From: JAWPMT01 sp965267435
Lineage (GTDB): Bacteria > Bacteroidota > Bacteroidia > Cytophagales > Cyclobacteriaceae
Assembly (NCBI GenBank): GCA_965267435.1
Contig: OZ253960.1
Location: forward strand, 2,294,001-2,358,000
DNA: 64,000 nucleotides
Direction: 5' to 3'
Positions within the stretch are counted from its first letter, which is position 1. Each line of letters starts with the position of its first letter. The notes beneath the pieces are model-generated. The model did no database searches. It saw only the letters and a program-made list of their open reading frames with translations, and had not been told where the DNA came from. Position numbers and translations under genes: made by a program. Below are positions 33,624 to 42,387 of the stretch, in pieces.

Positions 33624-36600
33624 ATGCTTTCAACGAAGAACCAGTCATACCGAAAATCAATTGTTTGTCACCCCAGGGAACTACAGCCCTGACGTCCCCT
33701 TTGAGCTGCAATCCAGACAGGGACTGTGGGATATAAGCAAACTGGCCCAGCCCCAGCCCCTTGAATAACTGCCCGTAGTTCGCATCAAACCGACCCAACC
33801 GAAGGCTGCTGTAGCTGTTGTTGCCAGCAAGGAGGAGATCTTCCACTCCATCGCTGTCAAAATCGCGGATGACCACCTGGTGAACCGGGGCGTACTGTGC
33901 CTGGATCGGTAGCTTTCCTTTCGTATATGTCCCCTCCCCCGTCGATAGAAACAGCGAGGTCTCAAAGTGGTCGGCCATCAGTTTGCTCGCCGCCTGTCGC
34001 TGGCGACGATCCAGTACATCTTCCAGCGTGGCCTCAGCATAGCTCTCATAGGATGTGAATTTGGACTGCAGGGACACCAGTTGCTTCAATAGCTCTTTCC
34101 GCCCTGGGTAGGGATAACTCTTCCCTTCCACATAATAGCACAAGATCGGATCGACAGCACCATTTTCGTCAAAATCGGCATAATAGAGCTCGGCAGGCTC
34201 TTCGGCGCTCACCTGGATTTGACAATTCAAACCATTGTTGCCCGCGACGATATCTTTCACTCCGTCTCCATTCAGGTCGTACACTTCAACAGAGTTCCAC
34301 CAGCCGTTAAATGCGCCACCCAGCACTTCTGCAGTGCGGTCCGTGAATTGCTCGCCCGTCCATGTCCAAACGGACAGGGGCATCCATTCCCCTGCCAGGA
34401 TCAAATCTGGCTGGCCGTCACCTTCGAGATCTGTCCATTGTGCATCGTTCACATGACCAATGTTTGTGAAATCATCGAAAATGGATGAAAACCGGCCACG
34501 ACCATCGTTGATTAGCACCGCACCGCCAGGTACCTCTGGGAATCGGCCAGGGATCACGCGACCACCGACAAAAAGGTCCTGGTCGCCATCATCATCGAAA
34601 TCAAGCACTGCCACCGCGCCGGTACTCACCCGCCATTCGGGTAGTGCTCGTATATTCTTATAGAAATCCCCCAAGCCGTCATTGATATACAGTCGATCCT
34701 GAAGGCGTGGGTCATCAGGTTCGTAATCATGGTACCCGCCGCTAGCTACATAGATGTCCATGAGACCGTCACCGTTGGCGTCGAGGAACACCGCGTCCGT
34801 GTCATGACTATCTTGATCCACAACAAAAGAGCGGACATTCACGAGTTGCAACCCCTCTGTGCTTCCCAGGTAGAGTTTGGCGCTCTCGCCCTTAGCGCCC
34901 CCAATCAATAGATCATCGAGCCCGTCACCATTGACGTCACCCGTCGTCATACAGGGACCCGTGTACGATAATTGGTTGATGAGCAGTGGCTGCCTATTGT
35001 AGTCTCGAACACCGGACGCAGGATCGGTGAAATCAACAACTGGTTGAGATTCTCTAAACACGGCTACTGCCCCTTTTTCTGCCGTAGAGGCCATGCTCGC
35101 GTCCGTGACCTTCAATGTCAGTGTCTGATTCACTGGCACATCCACCAACGATTGTGAGCGCCCGTCGGGCCAAGTCACCACCAAAGAATTGATTGTTTCC
35201 TTATCTCCCAGTCCGAAATGCAACACGGGCGAGACCGCAGACAAGTATCCCCGGTAAGGGTGCTGCGATTGTTGTTGCTTTTGGTCTCCCGCTGTCAATG
35301 TGACTGTGGCGCCTATTCCCATTGGATTGGATTGGTCGCCAGTAAGCCGGATCATCAGGTAGTTTCCATCACCTCGCTCTATGCTTGTATTCTGATATAG
35401 AAATGCTCCTTTGTTGATGTTGTTGACTACCATATCCAGGTCACCATCGTTGTCGAGATCGGCGTAAGCCGCGCCGTTGCTGTTGGAGGACTCGTGGACG
35501 CCCCAATTGATGTTTTCGTTGGTGAAGCCCTGACCCTGCTGATTCTGAAATACGTAGTTGGTCACATTTGATGATGGCATCTCAGCGAGGAGATTCATCA
35601 CATCCTCGCGTTGGAGTCGTCCCGCTGATTGGACGTAGTTGTCCATGTAGTCGATGAAGTCGAGGTTCGTGTAATCGCGTTGATAGCCATTCGTCACATA
35701 CAAGTCCTTCCAGCCATCGTTGTCATAGTCGGCGAAAAGGGCTGCCCAGCTCCAATCTGTATTGGAAACTCCACTCAACTGTCCAATCTCGCTGTATGTA
35801 CCATCGCCATTGGCCACTTGCAGCATATTGCGCATGTACTGGTGGTGAAATCCCTTCTCCAGTATCTGGTCAAACTCATTGTAGTTGTCTGGGGCCAGCA
35901 GCAGCTTCTGGCGTTTGTTGTCCTCCGGCAACATGTCCAATGTGAAGATGTCTACATGGCCATCATTGTTGATGTCTGACAGGTTGTTACCCATCGAGAA
36001 TTTACTGACATGCTCCACACGGTCGCGCAACTCGTCAGTGAACGTGCCATCGCCATTGTTGATGTAGAGATAGTCGGGAATTTCGTAATCGTTGGATACG
36101 TAGAAATCCGGGTAGTTGTCCTGATTGACATCGGCTATCCCCAGCCCAAGGCCATAAGATAAAGCGGACCCGTTGATTCCGGCAGCAGTTGTGATATCCA
36201 CGAACCTGTTCTCGCGGTTTTCAAACAGCCTCAACCCACGCTCAGGGTCGTCCTGCGCCAGCATCCGTTGTGTATTCGACGGGGTCAGGACCGGGATGGA
36301 TTTGGGGTTGTGGTTGAGCAGCAACATGTCCAGGTCGCCATCGAGGTCATGATCAAAAAAGAAACCCTGATTGCTAAAGGCCGTGCTGGCCAGGCCATAT
36401 TCCTCGGCCTGTTCCACGAAACTCGGGACCCCGGCTTCGTTGTTACCCTGGTTCACAAACATTTCGTTTTTTCGCTTATCTGGAGGCAGCGCTCCCGAAT
36501 AGCAGAGGTAGATGTCCATCAACCCATCCGAGTTGATGTCTACGTAACTAACGCCCGTTTTCCACGGCCCTGCTCTGCCAGTCACGGCTGCCTCAGAGGC

Positions 36601-36927
36601 CACCTCCTCAAATTGCCAGTCTCCCTTATTCAAGTACAGCTGATTAGTCCCCATATTGGAGACAAAGTAGATATCTATGAGCTCGTCGCCGTTGAAGTCG
36701 GCAGTGGCAACGCCTCCCCCATTGTAGAAGTACTCATACACCAAGACATTGGTGTTCAGGCCCTCTACCAGTTCATTAGAGAATGTGACTCCTGTTGTCA
36801 GGGAATCGACTAGTTCAAAAAGTGTTTCGTCCGGATAAATCAGCGCTTCTGCCTCGTTCGTTCGTTCGTTGGTCTGGCAGGAAGAAATCAAAAAAATGGC
36901 GCTGACTACCCCCAGTATCTTCCTCAT
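33613..36927 (-). CDS. Large FG-GAP/VCBS and ASPIC-UnbV lipoprotein
   Basis: A 1104-residue lipoprotein (MRKILGVVSAIFLISSC). Two FG-GAP propellers contain many D-x-N/D-x-D-G-x-x-D-(L/I) loops (VATADFNGDELIDIYF, YVDINSDGLMDIYL, ISDINNDGHVDIFTLD, DYDNDGWKDLYV, DLDNDGDLDMVV, DVNGDGLDDLLIGG, DLEGDGQPDLIL, DLNGDGVKDIVAG). They are separated by an ASPIC/UnbV domain (NYLMIRLTGDQSNPMGIGATVTLTAG...PVLHFGLGDKETINSLVVTWPDGRSQ). The architecture is frequent next to SusCD in Bacteroidota and is predicted to bind Ca2+ and surface partners; no reaction is known. The frame opens at 36972, but that codon lies inside a terminator hairpin. ATG 36927, preceded by AAGGAG, starts the lipoprotein signal. The 3' end overlaps the haloperoxidase start by 11 bp. 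Confidence 0.88.
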   Translation of the reverse strand: MRKILGVVSAIFLISSCQTNERTNEAEALIYPDETLFELVDSLTTGVTFSNELVEGLNTNVLVYEYFYNGGGVATADFNGDELIDIYFVSNMGTNQLYLNKGDWQFEEVASEAAVTGRAGPWKTGVSYVDINSDGLMDIYLCYSGALPPDKRKNEMFVNQGNNEAGVPSFVEQAEEYGLASTAFSNQGFFFDHDLDGDLDMLLLNHNPKSIPVLTPSNTQRMLAQDDPERGLRLFENRENRFVDITTAAGINGSALSYGLGLGIADVNQDNYPDFYVSNDYEIPDYLYINNGDGTFTDELRDRVEHVSKFSMGNNLSDINNDGHVDIFTLDMLPEDNKRQKLLLAPDNYNEFDQILEKGFHHQYMRNMLQVANGDGTYSEIGQLSGVSNTDWSWAALFADYDNDGWKDLYVTNGYQRDYTNLDFIDYMDNYVQSAGRLQREDVMNLLAEMPSSNVTNYVFQNQQGQGFTNENINWGVHESSNSNGAAYADLDNDGDLDMVVNNINKGAFLYQNTSIERGDGNYLMIRLTGDQSNPMGIGATVTLTAGDQKQQQSQHPYRGYLSAVSPVLHFGLGDKETINSLVVTWPDGRSQSLVDVPVNQTLTLKVTDASMASTAEKGAVAVFRESQPVVDFTDPASGVRDYNRQPLLINQLSYTGPCMTTGDVNGDGLDDLLIGGAKGESAKLYLGSTEGLQLVNVRSFVVDQDSHDTDAVFLDANGDGLMDIYVASGGYHDYEPDDPRLQDRLYINDGLGDFYKNIRALPEWRVSTGAVAVLDFDDDGDQDLFVGGRVIPGRFPEVPGGAVLINDGRGRFSSIFDDFTNIGHVNDAQWTDLEGDGQPDLILAGEWMPLSVWTWTGEQFTDRTAEVLGGAFNGWWNSVEVYDLNGDGVKDIVAGNNGLNCQIQVSAEEPAELYYADFDENGAVDPILCYYVEGKSYPYPGRKELLKQLVSLQSKFTSYESYAEATLEDVLDRRQRQAASKLMADHFETSLFLSTGEGTYTKGKLPIQAQYAPVHQVVIRDFDSDGVEDLLLAGNNSYSSLRLGRFDANYGQLFKGLGLGQFAYIPQSLSGLQLKGDVRAVVPWGDKQLIFGMTGSSLKAYEW

Positions 36928-36952
36928 ATCTCCTTCCATCTGAGGGGTGAAA

Positions 36953-36986
36953 ATAAAAAAATCCATCCCCATTTGAGGATGGATTT
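36953..36986 (-). terminator. Terminator/attenuator between susD and the UnbV-haloperoxidase genes
   Basis: AAATCCATCC and GGATGGATTT form a perfect 10-bp stem with an 8-nt loop. Read on the minus strand it is followed by seven T. It lies 21 nt after the susD stop and 26 nt before the next start codon. Partial read-through would give high susCD and lower downstream expression. Confidence 0.82.
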
Positions 36987-37006
36987 CTTTGATATTTCTA
37001 AAAGGA

Positions 37007-38869
37007 TTAACCTCCAGTATGACCAGGATTTTGCTCCAGGAGCTCGTTCCTGTTCATTTCATCTCTTGGAATCACACGATAGTACATGTTATTGTTCCAC
37101 ACGCGCGTTTCATTGTCCGTATTAGGAACTACTGTGTAGGTATAGTCGTACACAGCAGGATCATATCGATACGGCACGTGAGCGGTCTGACCTGTACGCA
37201 CCGTAGCGGTGATGTTCAGGATCTCAATTCCTCGACCTACGGTCGTTTCAGGGATCATCCATCGACGTGCATCGTGGTATCTGTGCTCCTCATACTGCAA
37301 CTCGATACGTCGCTCATTCCGATACAGATCTACCAAAGCGTCACCAGTTGCCGCGGTAGCTGGCATGCCTGCTCTGAATCGGATCTGATTCAGCCAATTG
37401 CGTGCGGTGGTCTCATCACCTGTCTCGATAAGTGCCTCCACATAGTTGAGAACGACCTCTGTATACCTAATAAATGGCCAGGGAACGACTTGCGTATTTG
37501 ACTGGTTATCAGGTAATGCCGGGTTCGGATCGATGAACTTCCGCGTGTAGTAGTGTGTTCTACTTCCGTTCCAGTCTTCGATCGGACCGTCTCTTGTATC
37601 GAGGCCAGGAATGGTTCCTCCGTTACCATCATCATAAGAACCTGTCTGGATCTGATCATTGGGATCCAATCCAGCAGCAGATGCTGGTCTTGGCTTCCAG
37701 TCAGAACCATCATGCAGAATCGTAGCGTAGAATCTGGGATCTCTGTTATCGAACGGATTTGCTGCGTGCACAGGATTGTTCCAGTCAAACTGTGAACCAT
37801 CCATCATCTCATAGTCATCTACCAACTGCTGAATAGGCGTATTACCTGCCCAGTTGTTGTAGCCATTAGGCCCATTGTTGATACCATAGTGCAAGCCGCC
37901 CAATGGCCAGTTACTCTCAACAGTATAGTCAGATGTGGCAGAGCGCATAAAGATGAGGTCATCACGTCCGGCAGGGTCGGCCACCGCACTACCTCCGCCC
38001 ATCGCCATGGCATTGTAATTGGCAGCACCTTCCTCCGCGCTAACGGGAGCAGTGAGACCAAGCATGTAACCAGAACCAGCATTCAACGCGGCCTCAGCAG
38101 CAGTCAATGCTGTCTGCCATCTGGCATCCTGGCTGCCACCACCGTACTTATGGAGTTCTGTGCCGATAGGGCTGCTGGCGTCGTGCAAGTCACTTGCAGC
38201 ATATAGCAGCACACGAGATTTCAAGGCCAGCGCCGCCAATCGAGTGGCACGACCATCTGTCTCCTCCTTACCGTCGAGCAAGGAAGCGGCATTGTCCAAA
38301 TCGCTCACGATGAAGTTCACATTTTCCTCGTACGTGTTTCTGGCTACAGAGAAATCTGAATCCAAACCATACACTTCCGTGATCAATGGCACACCGCCAT
38401 AGAATCTCAAAAGTTGCTGATAGTAATAAGCACGTAGGAAATAAGCTTCGCCCGTCAAGCGCTCTTGCAGCTCAGCATCGTCCCAGGACACCTCTACGAG
38501 TTCTTCCAGGGCAATATTTGCTGCTCGAATCGCCTGATACATCTGCCCCCAGGCATAGGTGCTACTTACCCAAGCCACATTGGAAGGACTCTCGGTACCT
38601 TCCGTGAACGTATTGATGTTACGTCCAGCGTGGGTGAACATGGCTTCGTCCGTGTAAGAGGCCAGTGCTTGCTCTTCAAATCCACCGTACCCCAGGTAGG
38701 AGTAGATGCCGAAGATAAAGGCTTCAGACAACACGGGATCAGCCCAGGTCGCCTCTGATGAAACGCGATCCTGAGGCTGGGTATTCAGGAAGTCCGTATC
38801 GCACGACATAAAAAATGCCGATGAAGCGATTACGACCGTCAGTATTGAAATAGTCTTCTTCATTTTCAT
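37007..38869 (-). CDS. susD: SusD/RagB-family nutrient-binding outer membrane lipoprotein
   Basis: A 620-residue lipoprotein (MKMKKTISILTVVIASSAFFMSC, Cys23). It begins DTDFLNTQPQDRVSSEATW, the standard SusD N-terminus, and has the TPR-like helices (YAWGQMYQAIRAANIALEEL, LTGEAYFLRAYYYQQLLRFYGGVPLITEVY). The C-terminal SusD segment includes FIRYTEVVLNYVEALIETGDETTARNWLNQIRFRAGMPA and LYRNERRIELQYEEHRYHDARRW. SusD caps the SusC barrel and captures ligand at the cell surface. The ligand is not readable; no glycoside hydrolase lies in the operon, so it need not be a polysaccharide. It lies 16 bp downstream of the susC-like gene. Confidence 0.95.
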   Translation of the reverse strand: MKMKKTISILTVVIASSAFFMSCDTDFLNTQPQDRVSSEATWADPVLSEAFIFGIYSYLGYGGFEEQALASYTDEAMFTHAGRNINTFTEGTESPSNVAWVSSTYAWGQMYQAIRAANIALEELVEVSWDDAELQERLTGEAYFLRAYYYQQLLRFYGGVPLITEVYGLDSDFSVARNTYEENVNFIVSDLDNAASLLDGKEETDGRATRLAALALKSRVLLYAASDLHDASSPIGTELHKYGGGSQDARWQTALTAAEAALNAGSGYMLGLTAPVSAEEGAANYNAMAMGGGSAVADPAGRDDLIFMRSATSDYTVESNWPLGGLHYGINNGPNGYNNWAGNTPIQQLVDDYEMMDGSQFDWNNPVHAANPFDNRDPRFYATILHDGSDWKPRPASAAGLDPNDQIQTGSYDDGNGGTIPGLDTRDGPIEDWNGSRTHYYTRKFIDPNPALPDNQSNTQVVPWPFIRYTEVVLNYVEALIETGDETTARNWLNQIRFRAGMPATAATGDALVDLYRNERRIELQYEEHRYHDARRWMIPETTVGRGIEILNITATVRTGQTAHVPYRYDPAVYDYTYTVVPNTDNETRVWNNNMYYRVIPRDEMNRNELLEQNPGHTGG

Positions 38870-38885
38870 TTAATAATTCGTGGAT

Positions 38886-41800
38886 CTAAAATGTTAAGGA
38901 AAAACCGGTATTTATTACCCTTTGTTGAGGATAATATACTCCATTGTCCGCATTGGACTCAGGATCGAACGGATTCTCAGAGTTTTGAATGGTAAACAAG
39001 TTGAGTCCATTCACATAAATTCTGGCAGACTGCATCCACGAAACTTCAAATGGCAAGGTATAACCGACCTCGAAATTTTTCAGTCGGATGTAATCCTTGC
39101 TCTGCAACCAGAATGTGTTGTTACCAAAGTTTCCTCCGGTGTATGGTGTATCTCCTCTACTGGCAGGTCGTGGGAACTCGCTGCTTGGGTTATCGAGGCT
39201 CCATCGGCGGTCAAAATGATCCTCCAGGAAGTTTCCTATGTCACCAGACTCCGTTTGGATTCTGATCAAAGCACCCGTTGCGCCCTGGAACAGCATAGAC
39301 ACATCGAAGTTCTTCCACTGCAGGTCAAACGTGGCTCCGAAGTTGAAAGTAGGTGTTCGGTTCTTGTCCAAACGCACCTGATCGTCCGCGTTGATCACAC
39401 CGTCGCCGTTGACATCCTGAAACTTCATGTCACCCGGCTGGATGGTTCCGTATACACTTGAGTAATCCAATGTATTGGCATCAATATCTGCCTGATCGCG
39501 GAATGCTCCATCAGATCGATAGACCAACCATGCCTGATAAGGCTTCCCTTGCTGCCACTGGTATTCGGGCAAGCTCTCTCGGGTTTCATTGATGGCGACA
39601 ACTTCGTTCTTCGCGTAACCGCCATTGACTCCTACTCTCCAATAACCATCGGTATTGTTGATATTGCCACCGTAGCCCAGAGCAAACTCAATACCTGAGT
39701 TGTCCAACTGTCCTGTATTCTCAGGAGGAAGCTGTCGGATACCGGAACTTAGAGGGATGATACCATCATTCGGCAAAAGGATCTGATCACGCTGATTATT
39801 GAAATACTCGAAAGTCAGATCCAACTCACCAAGAATCGTCGCATCGAAACCGATGTTAAAGTTTCGCGAACGCTCCCAAGTAAAGTTCGGGTTAGGTACA
39901 GCTCCTTCTCGCAAGGTACTCGCGACCGCGCTGTTGATAGGGAAATTGCCAAAATCGTAGGTAGCCAGGAATCGATACTCCTGTAGTGCACCATTTGGTG
40001 AGAATCGCACATCATCATTACCTGTCTCACCGTACGAAACTCTGAGCTTCAGATAATCCACAAGAGGCACGTTGAAGAAGTCTTCGTTGGTGACGTTCCA
40101 CCCTGCCAATACTCCTGGGAAGAATCCAAATCGATCATCCTCAGGGAAGATGTAGGAGCCATCATATCTCCAAATGAATTCCAACAGGTAGGTTTCCTGG
40201 TAATTATATGTCAAACGTCCATAGGTACCTAAACGTGCTCGCTCATAGGCGCTTCCGTTGATTTGCTGCTGCTCCAATCCTCCTACAAAGAGTTGATCGA
40301 GTGCGGTTGAGAGGAAGTTTCTACGATAAGCGCTAAAGAACTCTCCGTCGAAATCTTCGCGCGTTACACCAATCATACCTCCCACGGTGTGGGCACCGAA
40401 TGAGCGAGAATAGTTCAGAATAGCCGTCATGTTGGTATTCAGCACCGTCTCTGAGCTTTGCTGGAGTCTGGGATCAGTAAATGTCGATCGGATAGACCCT
40501 TCCAAAAGTGGAGTCCTTCCATCTGGCTGATAGGAGATCCTATCCCAGAAGTATAGCTCCCAGGGTGTCTGCCAGCGTTTTCTCAGGCCGTGCTTGTAAT
40601 CGACCGCACCACTCAAGGTAAGGGAAAGACCCTCCACCCAAGGCTGAGAAAGTGTGATGGACGCATTGGTCTGAACATAATCCGTAGGCTGTCGGTCATA
40701 ACCTGTTGCATTAGTAGTGATCACTACAGGGTTTTGGCCATTTTCGATATCAGGACCTGGCTCACCTGTAGGCCAGATAGCAGGCTCATTAGGACGACCA
40801 CGCATCAACATTCTGAAAATCGCACCTGCAGACTCTGTAGGATAGTTACGATCTTCTCGTCTTAAAACAACCCCAACATTGGCAGAGATGTAGTCGTTCA
40901 CCTCCCAATCAAGGTTTGTACGGAAGTTGTACTGCTTATAAAAGGTCGCGGAGTTTTCGTAGATCGCATCCTGATCCACGTAACCGAGAGAAACCAAATA
41001 TCTTAACTTGTCTGTACCACCGTCAAACTGCAGATTGTAACGGCTTTGAGGTGACCAGTTTTTGAAAGTATCACCAAACCAATCTGTATCAGGATATTCC
41101 CATGGATCTCCCCCTGCAGCGTGAGCAGCAAAGAAGTCCGGAGGGAAAACCGCGTTCACCGTACGATCATCAGAGGTTGTGTAAGTACCGCTGCTTTCCA
41201 GCGCGCTCCATGCTGCACCCCATTCGCTCGCATCCGTAACGCCATTGTAGACATTCAGCTCATTTCTGATAGTGGCGTACTGCACGGCATCAGACATCTC
41301 AGGCACCTTCGTGGGTTGCGCCCAACCTTGATTAAAATCAAATCGAATATTGGCCTGTCCACTCGCTCCTCGCTTGGTGGTGATGATGATCGCACCGTTC
41401 GCAGCACGTGCACCATATATGGCCGCAGATGCATCCTTCAAAACGGAGATGGACTCGATGTCTTGAGGGCTCAAACGTCCCAAACCTCCTTCACGTTCCG
41501 GCACACCATCGATTACGATGAGCGGATCACTGTTTCCAAAGGTATTGGTACCTCGAATGTTGATAGCCGCACCGTCATTTCCTGGCTCACCACTTGTTTG
41601 GATGACTACCAATCCCGGCAGACGTCCAGCCAATGAGTTAGTGAGTTCCACAGCCGGTGATTTTACCAACTCCTTACCCTGTACCTGGGCAACGGCTCCT
41701 GTTACGGTCACCTTCTTCTGCTCGCCGTAACCTACCACCACGAGTTCTTCCAAACTCTGGATGGATGGATTCAATGTGGCATCTATAGAAGTCCGGTTGT

Positions 41801-42086
41801 TGATCGCCGCTTCCTGCGCATCGTACCCTACAAATGAAAACACCAGTGTGCCATCACCTGGTGCAGAAATTGCGTAGTCACCATTTACGTCGGTCACTAC
41901 ACCATTGTTTGTCCCCTTCACCAGGACTGTCGCTCCCGGTAACCCGGCGCCGGTCTCATCAGAGACCTTTCCACTTATTCGAACGTCTTGTGCAAAAACA
42001 GAAAAATTGACCAGAAACATCGCCAACAAAACAAGTGTCGACGACCTTGACCAATTAATCATACTAGGTAAAAAATTCAACTTCAT
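38886..42086 (-). CDS. susC: SusC/RagA-family TonB-dependent receptor
   Basis: A 1066-residue outer membrane protein. After the signal peptide (STLVLLAMFLVNFSVFAQ) come a carboxypeptidase-D-like regulatory domain (VRISGKVSDETGAGLPGATVLVKGTNNGVVTDVNGDYAI) and the plug (LEELVVVGYGEQKKVTVTGAV...LAGRLPGLVVIQTSGEPGNDGAAINIRGTNTFGNSDPLIVIDGVP). The SusC-specific IESISVLKDASAAIYGARAANGAIIITTKRG motif follows, then a 22-strand barrel ending QRVINTGFSLTF. It imports ligand across the outer membrane using TonB energy, with SusD as lid. It has no N-terminal STN extension, so it probably does not signal through a FecR/sigma pair, and none is nearby. First gene of the cluster; its promoter should lie in 42087-42387. 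Confidence 0.96.
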   Translation of the reverse strand: MKLNFLPSMINWSRSSTLVLLAMFLVNFSVFAQDVRISGKVSDETGAGLPGATVLVKGTNNGVVTDVNGDYAISAPGDGTLVFSFVGYDAQEAAINNRTSIDATLNPSIQSLEELVVVGYGEQKKVTVTGAVAQVQGKELVKSPAVELTNSLAGRLPGLVVIQTSGEPGNDGAAINIRGTNTFGNSDPLIVIDGVPEREGGLGRLSPQDIESISVLKDASAAIYGARAANGAIIITTKRGASGQANIRFDFNQGWAQPTKVPEMSDAVQYATIRNELNVYNGVTDASEWGAAWSALESSGTYTTSDDRTVNAVFPPDFFAAHAAGGDPWEYPDTDWFGDTFKNWSPQSRYNLQFDGGTDKLRYLVSLGYVDQDAIYENSATFYKQYNFRTNLDWEVNDYISANVGVVLRREDRNYPTESAGAIFRMLMRGRPNEPAIWPTGEPGPDIENGQNPVVITTNATGYDRQPTDYVQTNASITLSQPWVEGLSLTLSGAVDYKHGLRKRWQTPWELYFWDRISYQPDGRTPLLEGSIRSTFTDPRLQQSSETVLNTNMTAILNYSRSFGAHTVGGMIGVTREDFDGEFFSAYRRNFLSTALDQLFVGGLEQQQINGSAYERARLGTYGRLTYNYQETYLLEFIWRYDGSYIFPEDDRFGFFPGVLAGWNVTNEDFFNVPLVDYLKLRVSYGETGNDDVRFSPNGALQEYRFLATYDFGNFPINSAVASTLREGAVPNPNFTWERSRNFNIGFDATILGELDLTFEYFNNQRDQILLPNDGIIPLSSGIRQLPPENTGQLDNSGIEFALGYGGNINNTDGYWRVGVNGGYAKNEVVAINETRESLPEYQWQQGKPYQAWLVYRSDGAFRDQADIDANTLDYSSVYGTIQPGDMKFQDVNGDGVINADDQVRLDKNRTPTFNFGATFDLQWKNFDVSMLFQGATGALIRIQTESGDIGNFLEDHFDRRWSLDNPSSEFPRPASRGDTPYTGGNFGNNTFWLQSKDYIRLKNFEVGYTLPFEVSWMQSARIYVNGLNLFTIQNSENPFDPESNADNGVYYPQQRVINTGFSLTF

Positions 42087-42387
42087 ACATATATTGGTTA
42101 GGGTTTAGTGTTACTTGTACACTCTTAACAAATTGTAATATAGCAATAAACTCCTGATAACCTCAAAGCCAATTAAAATCTTTTCAATTCTGTAAAAACT
42201 TCCATAGAATGAATTAAACAGAATTCTGAATTCGTACTATTCTATTGCCATATCTCTATTAAGACGGCCATCCGGTGTCCAGAAGTGAACTATTTCAAGA
42301 CGACTAATTTTCGCCAAGAAAATGGAGGCATTGCGTGAGGCAATTATTCGGCTCGTCTCCATCTGAAATTCAATGGCTTATGGCAAG
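42087..42387. other. Intergenic region holding the susC promoter
   Basis: 301 bp, AT-rich next to susC. On the minus strand TTACAATTTG (about 42127-42136) resembles the TAnnTTTG box but has one extra spacer base. CAGAATTCTG (42219-42228) is a short palindrome. No gene and no strong terminator for the sulfatase is seen. Confidence 0.4.
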
